Of a stretch of 64,000 bases of DNA, positions 33,401-42,300 are shown piece after piece. Position 1 is the first letter of the stretch, and each line of letters opens with the position of its first letter. A program made the position numbers and the translations under genes. Source of the DNA: Capitella teleta (lineage: Eukaryota > Annelida > Polychaeta > Capitellidae); NCBI GenBank assembly GCA_000328365.1, contig KB302198.1, positions 235,511-299,510 on the forward strand, written 5' to 3'. Under the pieces are notes generated by a model. That model was not told the origin of the DNA, made no database searches, and worked only from the letters and a program-made list of their open reading frames with translations.

Positions 33401-34110
33401 CCCTCGCATTCTCAGTTTGCCATTGTGTTCAAGACACCTTGTTTTCGCGATCCGTATATCCGCGACCCTGCTCAAGTGTTTGTGCAGCTGAGGCGACCTT
33501 CAGACGAGGAAACCAGCGATTCCAAACCATTCCAGTTTATTCCTGATGACCCTGGTGGGTGCTCTGCTTATGCAGGGTATTTTGTTATCTAATAATGTTT
33601 TATTGAAATCTCAGATCCGTATGGAATTTCTGCCAAGAAGCGAAGGAAGACGCTGATGTACAACAACTTCAACGACTCCCCAATGGCCACAGAATCCATG
33701 AAGGAGGAGTCGATGTCAGTCAAGGATCGCTTGAAGCTTCACGCACATAGAAAAAGTGAGAACTTCTAAATGAGTGAAAACGTTATTGACTAATTATTCT
33801 CTCATCAGAGCCAGCCGCGACAGCCGCAAACAGTTTGACCCCGTACTCCTTTGACAACACGGGTGGCGCCTCCGCAGTCTACGTGCTGCCGCAGCAAGAC
33901 GCAGCTTCGTTCATGCCGTCAACCTCAAACGACCCAATGTTGACTGAACCAACAACCAGCAGCATTGACCAGAACATTCTAAGTTTCCTGAATGATTTCC
34001 AACCGACTGACAGCATGAGCATCCCTTCCGGCTTCGGTGCGGAGTTGGAAGGGGTCCTCGATCTAGGGGCTCCTGCTCCTCCCACAGACCCCGACAACAA
34101 TGGCAGCTGA
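27495..34110 (+). CDS. REL/RELA-like: NF-kB transcription factor, Rel/RelA/Dorsal class
   Basis: Sequence-specific activator held in the cytoplasm by IkB and moved to the nucleus on immune or developmental signals. Coding exons: 27495-27528, 32099-32141, 32359-32491, 32542-32782, 32841-32975, 33041-33139, 33263-33357, 33416-33554, 33615-33755, 33809-34110 (1362 nt, 453 aa; all phases fit). The Rel homology domain opens YLEITEQPK and has the DNA-recognition loop [19 protein letters not shown], diagnostic of the Rel/RelA class. The dimerisation half has [12 protein letters not shown] and [16 protein letters not shown] keeps the PKA-type serine of RelA. An NLS, KKRRK, follows the domain. The 90-residue tail is acidic and hydrophobic (ILSFLNDFQ) like a transactivation domain. 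No ankyrin repeats. Exon 1 is the least certain; translation could instead start in exon 2. Intron 1 is 4.6 kb, the rest 50-220 bp. Confidence 0.95.
28205..28261. repeat. Near-perfect 57-bp palindrome (28-bp arms)
   Basis: The arms 28205-28232 and 28234-28261 are exact reverse complements with a single unpaired base at 28233. It lies in the first intron of the Rel gene with no visible transposon around it. Confidence 0.95.
29808..29817. promoter_or_regulatory. Perfect palindromic kB site in the Rel gene's first intron
   Basis: GGGAATTCCC, matching the NF-kB consensus on both strands, lies within the 4.6-kb first intron of the Rel gene. NF-kB genes commonly autoregulate, so a feedback element is plausible but not shown. 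Confidence 0.35.
30119..30330 (+). mobile_element. SINE with two tandem tRNA-like heads
   Basis: Two successive heads, about 30119-30207 and 30208-30299, each have an A-box region (TAGCACAGTGGG, TAGCGCAGTGGG) and the B box GGTTCGAGACC. The second is joined directly to the 3' end of the body (TTGGGTGGAGCCGTAAAACCC), so the central body is absent. It lies in Rel intron 1. Confidence 0.85.
31274..31297. repeat. Poly-T tract
   Basis: T-run of about 20 nt in Rel intron 1; a similar T-run is at 27331-27357. Confidence 0.8.
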
Positions 34111-34346
34111 TGAGACCCTCTCGCTTTGAACTCTGAACTCTCGAAGGTGGACCACAGGAGGCTTGACCTGTCTTGACCTCTACTGCATGTGCCTTTTGCC
34201 TCCCTCGTCCTTCTCTGTGTCTCCTTGTTATTTTAATTCTTCCTTCTGTGGAATATATCGTGCAGCAGATTATTTTAAAAGTGACATCGCGGTGTTTAAG
34301 CTGAAATGGCCGTTTTCTGTTGATTACTTGCTCTCTTTTTGTTTTT

Positions 34347-34390
34347 GCTTTTGACCCAGTCAGTGCTTCATCACTGACTGGGTCAAAAGC
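34347..34390. repeat. Perfect hairpin, 19-bp arms, 6-nt loop
   Basis: The arms 34347-34365 and 34372-34390 are exact inverted copies. The right arm belongs to a LINE RT fragment (minus-strand KAFDPVSDEAL), so the left arm is an inverted duplication of that sequence at the fragment's edge. Confidence 0.95.
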
Positions 34391-35260
34391 CTTGGATAGG
34401 TCGATTGTAAATAGAATATTGTGCTTAATTTTGACCTTCGTTAGCTTAATGTACTGAATGCTCATCGTGTACATAAAACAAAGGTCATTGACATGTTGCT
34501 TTTCTTCTTCATTTGTTGTGTTTCTCTCTGATATGTTGCGATGCTGGTATTATTATGCAATGCATTGATGTAAACAGCCTAATGTCATAAATCTCTGATA
34601 ATAACAGCTGATTACACCTTGAGTACTGTGAATGGTGATTTACAGGCGATTTCATGATCAGAAAAATCTGAATTAAGTAGAGTGGAGAGAGTGCTTCATC
34701 ACTGACTGGGTCAAAAGCCTTGGATAGGTCGATGGGTGCCTCATACAGGAGTTCTGCTCCCTGCATTTCTCCTCCTGGCGTACTCGATCTTTCCTCTAAA
34801 AACTGGATACGAGTGAGAATATGATCCTGCAACCTATTTGCATCCAAGAGGCTAAGAGTAGGATCCCTCTGGTATATTGGAGGCATAGAAGCCAGGATCA
34901 AAAGAAAAAAAATATGCGGAATCTTAAGCCGTGTTCAAAAGTTGTGTTTCTGGTGGGACCAAGGTGTATGTCCTGGCGTATCTTTTTCCAGAGATTTAAT
35001 TTTTTAGCTTCACAGCGCAGCAGTGGTTGACCCTTGGGAATTCGGCCGTCGTTCATCCTGCCAACGTGGCCGAGTCAGCGAAGACGTCGCTTGGCCATGA
35101 CCGAGAAGAGATTGCTGCACTTCGTCCTGGCAAGAGCTACAGATTTAAGCATCTTGTCCCGCCAGGTCACTCCAAAGAAGCGCCATAGACATCTCATGTG
35201 GAAAGCAGTCTCTCCTCCTGTGAGGCGTAGATTGGCCATGAGTTCCTATTGTCAACCCTG
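34366..35260 (-). mobile_element. Rearranged LINE fragments (RT motif A twice, plus C-terminal region)
   Basis: Minus-strand IDLSKAFDPVSDEAL, an RT motif-A-like sequence, occurs twice (near 34370-34410 and 34690-34735). To the right, 34990-35240 reads CLWRFFGVTWRDKML, AKRRLRWLGHVGRMNDGRIPK, a signature common after the RT of several LINE clades. The order is scrambled compared with an intact element, so at least two insertions or a rearrangement is involved. It lies just after the Rel gene and may supply part of its 3' UTR or poly(A) region. Confidence 0.7.
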
Positions 35261-35594
35261 TCTGGTGATATGATGTGGCGAGATTGAAACACATGAAACA
35301 ATTTGAAGTGTGTGATTCACTTGTGACCACTTTCGAGGATGATGGAAGTCCTTGATTCCTACAAGTATTATTGAATCTTCATCCATAAAATATTGTAATT
35401 GAGGCATGAACATTGCATAATTAGTGGACTTCATTCAACACATACACTTCGATGATGCCAGGCAGAGGGAAAGGGGGAAATTTCCATTCAGTATTAATAT
35501 GAATAACGTAATGAATTTTAAGATTTGCTTCAATATTTAAAGGAACGGTGGAAAGTGCTAATACTGCAAATCTGTGAAGATAGCCAAGGGTGGT
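35261..35594. other. No recognisable feature
   Basis: Non-coding DNA between two LINE copies. Confidence 0.4.
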
Positions 35595-37101
35595 ACTAGT
35601 ATACAGAGTGGCTGAGTGGGCAATTTATCCATACAGTATTAGAGAGGGAGAGAGAGAGAGAGAATTTTCATTTATTTGTAACAAATTAAAATATATTTAC
35701 ATAACAATGATGCGTTTAGGAGACCGGCATTTGAGCTCAGAGAGCTTGCTCCTGGCCGGCCTCCCCGTGAAATGTAAGTCTGTATAAAATAAAGTCTATA
35801 TACAAGCAAAAACGGTGTGAATTGAAACTAGTGAAGGGCTAAATGAAGAACAGTGATCAAAGTCAAACAGATGTGGCAGAAATGACATGTGGGATCGTGA
35901 TGTGTATCATAACGGTACTTTTTATATACAGATATAGACAACTGAGAAACTGAGAAGTGTGGATTTTTAAAATGGGTCATAATATAGTAATATGGATCAT
36001 GACTCGCGAGTACATATATAAAGCAGTTCCTGATTGTGCAGAGTGTGGGGTAAGAAGACAGAAAAGGATTTTTATGTATACTGTAAAACCTTTAAGCGAG
36101 TGAGTGCTTAGTTTGTCTAATTATTGCCTAGGACTCTCGTTTAATGTTTTTGCTAATGAATACCTTACTGTTTTACGAAAATATTCATGCCCGAAACGCG
36201 GATAGATGACAACGTCAGAGTTTGTGGTATAGCGAGTGTGAGTTGATGTAAATATTTGTATAAAGTCATTTTGGAAGTAGTGAGGAACATTTCCGTGTCG
36301 AAATTTGTAGTAAAACATCAGCTCTTGGAGCTTTTTGTCATCGTAGATTTTTTAAAGATTTCCAATGTTTTAAATGTTGAATCACAGTGTGCATTGTATT
36401 CAGCACTGGTTATAATTCTGACTGCCTTTTTTCTGAAGTTTCAGAATTAAGCTTTCCGGCGTCGAACCCCAAACTGAGAGTCCATATTTGATTTACAATT
36501 TATCATTGAGTTATAAAGGATTTTGATGATGTATTGGGGTACAAAGTTGTTTTGGAGATTTTTGCAGCAACCAGCCAAGTTGAAATGTTTATCAATTCGG
36601 ATTCCACGTGGGAAATTTGTTGACTCGAGAGTGAACGCAGGGTGGGGGTTAGCTAGCTGTATCGTCAGCATAGGTAATCATTGCAAAATGAGTACTTGCT
36701 TAGCAAAATCGTTCACGTAGACAATAAATAGTACATTGTGGTGGGCTCAGTATTGAGCCTTGAGGCACTCCAGTTAAAATATCTTCACTATTTGAGCGAT
36801 ATTCCTTTGATTCTAAATATTGTTTACGGTTGTTTAGGTAAGTTCTCATTAAATCTAGAGATTGATTACAAAAAGCATAATAGGTTGATTTATGCAGTAG
36901 AATTGAATGGTCAAGGCAATCGAAGGCTGTTGACAAATCAATAAAGATTGTCAGAGGAGTTCTACATTCATTGCTATTGAGTCGGTCCACTAATTCAAGC
37001 ACAGCATGTTCTGTTGAGTGTTTTGCGCGAAAGCCATATTGACTTGAATAACATAACCCATTGAAATCAAAATACTTTACAATTTGTTTGTGGATAACCT
37101 T

Positions 37102-37144
<43 letters not shown>

Positions 37145-37320
37145 GGCAAGATAGATATTGGGCGGTAGTTGTTTGCATCGTGTATATCGCCTTTTTTGAA
37201 TAGTGACTTCACTCGGGCAATTTTAAGAATATCAAGAAAAGAGCCGCTCTCAAGGGACTGGTTGGACAGGGCAGTTAAGGGTTTGCTAATAAGTTGCTTC
37301 AAGCTTTTTAGCAGCTTTGA

Positions 37321-37666
37321 GGGGCACCGGATAGCTCAGTGGGTTAAACCGCTGACTACAATCCAATGCCGACCGTGGGGGTCGAGGTCCCGGGTTCGAG
37401 ACCCGATCAGGCCACGGGCGTTATGATTGTGAATTATAATTGTAATCCGTTATAATTGTAATTCTTCGGTGACTCTGCAGGGCTGCCCAATTGCGTAACA
37501 AGGCCGGGCGCTGTGTACTACTGTCTATGGTGGTATGCAGGATAAAGAACCCTTGGGATTTATCGATAAGAGTAGGGGGAAACCCCGGTCCCGGGCCTTC
37601 TATTCTGGCGCCCGTATCATCCGATCGGATTGGGTGGAGCCGTAAAACCCCACCACTCACTCACTC
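37321..37666 (+). mobile_element. Full-length SINE (family 1) inserted in a LINE
   Basis: Complete copy: head with A box (TAGCTCAGTGGG) and B box (GGTTCGAGACC), full body, tail CACTCACTCACTC. The exact 14-bp target duplication TTTAGCAGCTTTGA stands at 37307-37320 and 37667-37680. The duplicated bases belong to the LINE RT frame, so this SINE jumped after the LINE had inserted. Confidence 0.93.
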
Positions 37667-37737
37667 TTTAGCAGCTTTGAGGAAATTCCATCAGATGCAT
37701 AGCTATTCTTTGGTTTCAGTTCATCAATAATTTTCTC

Positions 37738-37789
37738 AGTATAGTCCTGGGTAATATTGGAGAAGGTGAATATTACCCAGGACTATACT
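37738..37789. repeat. Perfect hairpin, 21-bp arms, 10-nt loop
   Basis: The arms 37738-37758 and 37769-37789 are exact inverted copies and mark the 5' (right) end of the LINE copy, just inside its putative flanking duplication. Confidence 0.95.
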
Positions 37790-37839
37790 ATATTAGTATA
37801 TAGAGTTGCTGAGTGGGCCTAATATCCATCCTAATATCC

Positions 37840-38353
37840 TAATATAATCTTTTGGGTTATGTCAAACAAGTTTTCATTGTAAACCGAGAGTACCCAGAAC
37901 CCGAAACCAAGAAAATTATAATTATTATTGAAAAGTAGAGGTTAAACGATAAACTTTTCAACCTGATGCCCCAAAGGCATCAGCAAGAGGGAGAGCCATA
38001 CTGCGCACGCGCATTGCGCATTGTGGCTAATGAGTATACTCCGCACAGTTATGTAATGCTTCGCATTGTGATACCAAGTGTCATACATCAACTAGCATAA
38101 TGTTATTCACACATGACTTCATTCCCGGCACCGTGATCCCTTAGTTCTTAGACGTAGAGTAGAGAGTAGCCCCTGGATGAAACGAATTCCTCGCTTCAAC
38201 TCCCCTTTGAGGATCCGGGATTAGTCTGACTTTCTTGCAACTGAGTCACAGACTAAAATCTTATTAGCGGGGAGCAAGTATGACGTAACATCGTCTACGA
38301 GAGATTTCTCTCCATATGAAGAGTATCCCACGATATATATGCATACATACAAG
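37840..38353. other. No recognisable gene; upstream region of a TATA promoter
   Basis: Non-coding sequence leading to the TATA box at 38354. It includes the palindromic-looking motif GCGCACGCGCATTGCGC near 37985-38010. Confidence 0.35.
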
Positions 38354-38428
38354 TATAAAAGGTGAGAGGCACTGAAGACACCGACTGATTTCAAGATGAA
38401 ACTGCTGATCACGCTCTCTTCTGTCTCG
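38354..38428 (+). promoter_or_regulatory. TATA-box promoter and candidate signal-peptide first exon
   Basis: TATAAAAG at 38354-38361 is followed at typical distance by a short leader and an ATG at 38396. The eleven codons MKLLITLSSVS end at the donor GTGAGT (38429). The residues look like the start of a signal peptide and the donor is phase 0. I could not identify downstream exons before the minus-strand gene that ends at 39385, so the gene would have to be small or extend past it. No family is recognised. Confidence 0.35.
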
Positions 38429-39384
38429 GTGAGTCATCTGGTTTTCCATAGTGTTCTGACAGTGAAAGGTTGGCATACTTATATTCATAAAGGATAAGCA
38501 TCACCTTCACTTGTCTCCGGCGCTACTGAAAAGAAGCACCGACACACACCGATGAAAACTCACCCCTATTTTGATACGTCCATTTCACTCGATTTCACAT
38601 GACGTCACTCGGAATTCCCAAGATGACGCACAAGGCGAGGCGAGTGAAAATGAATTCACAGTATTTGCTGAATACGACCAGTTGACTAAATGTTACTATA
38701 AATAGCAGCCAATGAGATACCACCTGTCATCGGTGTGTGCCTGTGTCATTATGACCAGGGAACCAGTGAAAGCATCACCTCACGCGCCCTCTGGTGGTCA
38801 ATATGTGCATTTTGTTATGAAACACTAGGAACCAAATAAATATCGAATAAATTTAATACACGTTTCAATAAATGCGAATAAAGTGCACAACCGAGAGTAA
38901 CAATTTCACTGTGATATGATCAACAATAATATATAATATATAGCGATGAACGAGATTGATATTAAGCAATAACATATATATATTGTTCAAGTATACTAAT
39001 AAATACTTTCTGAGATTCGAAAAAAAAACAACCCACGTGGTTTCATCCTTGTAGCACAAACAGAAGTGGATACTATTGGTTGGAATACAAAGCACGATGG
39101 ACTGTATATATTAGCCTAATATCCACAGCCAACATAGATTATTGTACAGTATTTTACTCTAAAGTGTATTCACAATTATAATATTTTGAGTTAGGTTTGG
39201 TTTGTCAACCTTTCTAGACCCAAAGCGTGAAGGAAACACGACTCAAAACGGGAGAAGACAGCAGTTTGAAGTGACATAAAGCATTAATTATGTTGAGGAA
39301 GGTTTCAATCAAGCAGCATAACATTGAAACTATCTGATTTCTGTATCCGGTTGAGACGAACGAAAACACACAAGGGCGGCTCAT
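38429..39384. other. No recognisable exon; 3' flank of the PPP1R27-like gene
   Basis: AT-rich DNA. The lower part is presumably the minus-strand 3' UTR of the neighbouring gene. Confidence 0.35.
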
Positions 39385-42300
39385 TCATTCCAACATGACC
39401 TTAATCATGGGAAAGTCCTGAGGATCAACGAGATCTATGGGTCGCTCTCCCTCTTCCGTTAAAATAGTTTTACTTGCCCCTTTGCGTAGTAAATATCTGA
39501 AAGATAATTCAACATTACGTTATAGGTAGCGCGTACATAGAAACTAGGCAGGCAAAAATTTGTCATTAACGGTATTCTTTGAGATATATCCGGATAACCG
39601 GCAAACGAAATGACCTCCGCTTAATAACATTAGCTGATTAGTAAATAACTTCATCAATAATAAGCTTGTACCGTGCAATTTCATCATGTCCTTCTGCACA
39701 AGCAGCGTGCAGTGCTGTCCAAGAATCGTCATCCTGTTTGTTTACGTCTGCTCCATGACGGATGAGGACGCGCACGGCGGAGAAGTTGCCATCAATAACC
39801 GCTTGGTGCAGAGGGGTCATCCCTGAAACACACAATTCAATTCATCAGGTTATAATGGGGTCATCCCTGAAACACACAATTCAATTCATTAGATTAAAAT
39901 GGGGTCATCCCTGACACACACAGTTCAATTCAGCAGGTTCAAGTGGTATACCTTCCATAGAATGATACACAAAGACCCCAAAACCATTAGTGACAGCAGG
40001 GAATTCCAAGTACACATAGCATATTTTGTCTTCCAACGAATTTCAATCAGCCGAATGATATAATGAGGTGAGCTTCGTGATGATTAAATGATAAAAGTAA
40101 TGATTGACGAATTTCACTTGCACACACACCCATAGAAGCAACAGCATTTTCTTTTCTTTCTTTTGTTTTAGCCCAAAGACTATTTATACTTCTATGAATT
40201 GGTATAGAATAAGCCAAGAGACAGAGTCTTGGGAGGTATTCGTGGAAATGTCATTTGGGTGTTTTGTATCATATAGGGGCTGGCATAGAGGGATATATGG
40301 AGGATATATGGCTCGAGACAAAGAGCATGACATTGCGTGTGAGTGTGTCGGAATAATGAGACCCAACCCTAGTATACACAGGCTTGAATGCAATTGTATC
40401 CAAATTTAATATTTTTATCGTTTATTTGGCCCCCATCTTAATTACCTATTGGACCTAACATAATGTGTAGGTGCCGAGTATGTGTAATTACACAGGAGAA
40501 CTGAAGCCCTTAATCTTGGATTGAATGTGCAATGCTCTACCACTGAGCTAAACATGCATACCGCTATGCCAATTCGCTATAATTATAAAGCCTTTCTGTA
40601 GGAATACGTCGCTTAAGAGAGCTTCATTATGATTTGCCAGATGCCCCGCGGCCATCTTTGTCTGTGGATTCACACCTCTGTTCTGTCGTCGTGAAACGTG
40701 AAGAACACGTCGTGCGACGGTGGATTAAGGATCCTTTGTCGGACACACCTGATGACAAATAAGAAAAGGAACTGACTGATTGACTGATGGGGTTTTACGG
40801 CTCAACCCAAACCATTCGGATGATACGGGCACCAGAACAGAAGGCCCGGGACCGGGGTTTCCCCCTACTCTTATCGATAAATCCCAAGGGTTCTTTATCC
40901 TGCATACCACCATAGGCAGAAGTACACAGCGCCCGGCCTTGTTACGCAGTTGGGCAGCACCGCAGAGTCACCGAAGAATTACAATTATAACGGATTACAA
41001 TTATAATTCACAATCATAACGCCCGTGGCCTGATCGAGTCTCGAACCACGGACCTCGACCCCTACGGTCGGCATAGGATTGCAGTCAGCCGGTTAAACCG
41101 ACTGAGCTATTCGGTGCCCCTAATAAGTAAAGGAATTTATTCGAGCTGTCGGCACACGTGAAACAATTGACACGATGCTGAACAAGTAACCCAGGTAAGA
41201 AAAATTGTGTATCCACAATTCAAACTTATGCATTTTGAATGTACATACAGAAGCCGTTATTTGAACATGCTGCATTCAATTTGCGTGCACCATGAATACA
41301 CACATTATGACATATACAGAGCGGGCTAAAAGTAGTCTGTTGTTGAAGATCTCAATGCTGCGCATTTCTGTAAAAGTGTTACAAAACAGATCGCCGTGTA
41401 AAAACCACACAAAGATAAGAGAAAGAAATGCTTGGTATGGTCAGTTTCACATGTCATGCTGCTATTCCTATCATTTCTATTTCAAATATTTATGCCGATT
41501 TATCTCTATTAACAGAGTGCATTGATAATTCCGCAATATTTCCAAACAGGGCCCTGGACTTCACTGAACGCATAATTAAGGCAGCGCTCTCGTTCTATTG
41601 TTTTGTTTGTGAGTGTAAATGTTGTGACAGTAGCACTAATGTTAATCTCCTAGAATCAAGCTTTGCATTGAAGTGTCATACAAGAGATGACATTTCGTCC
41701 AGGGGCTTATCTGATTTTGCTCTCTTCGCGATCACTCACCACTTGCATTTAAATGTTCCTCCCTCATTCAAAATAATCTTTTTATTTGGTTTCTTTGTAT
41801 AAATGGGCGCAGAATAACACAATCAAACCATACCATGTAGTTATTATTATTTTATTAATTTTTTGAATAATTAATACATTTTAGCCAATTGTAGATTTTT
41901 GTTTTTAACATGGAGTAGATAGACTACTTTCGGCCCACTCTGTGGAATAGGATATATATGATTGTACCCTGAATAGCATGAAACAGACGTTCGACAGACC
42001 ATTGCGCGAGTGTGGGTTTCCAAATAACACAACATGTCAGGAACAGTCGCCAGGAACAGTCGCCATGTTCTGCTCATCTGAAATCCCTTCGGTTTAAAAA
42101 AAAAAAAAAAAAAATAAAAAAATACTCTGAACAATGCAGAAATAGTTTCAACGAAAACTCCTAAACGCGACGACATTACCCCTATTTAGCGTCACTGCAT
42201 TAGCTCCCATGATTATTTCATCGTCTCAATTAAGCAATTAAGCAAGGGGTTTCGCGAAATGAGTTTTGTCGAACAGGAAGCGGACGGTTCCTATCCGTGG

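Larger units (their letters stand above)
35640..37789 (-). mobile_element. LINE copy (Jockey/CR1-like) flanked by a direct repeat and interrupted by a SINE
   Basis: Minus strand from the right: ELKPKNSYASDGISSKLLK, then (after the SINE) ILKIARVKSLFKKGD, NNYRPISILP, a poly-A-derived interruption at 37104-37138, IHKQIVKYFDFNGLCYSSQYGF, AKHSTEHAVLELVDRL, FIDLSTAFDCLDHSILL, GVPQGSILSP, and C-terminal pieces at 36447-36671 and 36121-36318. The 3' end (left) finishes with a (GA)n-rich tail at 35641-35662. Sequences just outside, around 35594-35635 and 37790-37838, resemble each other (GAGTKGCTGAGTGGGC) and look like a diverged long target-site duplication. It is frameshifted and 5'-truncated. Confidence 0.82.
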
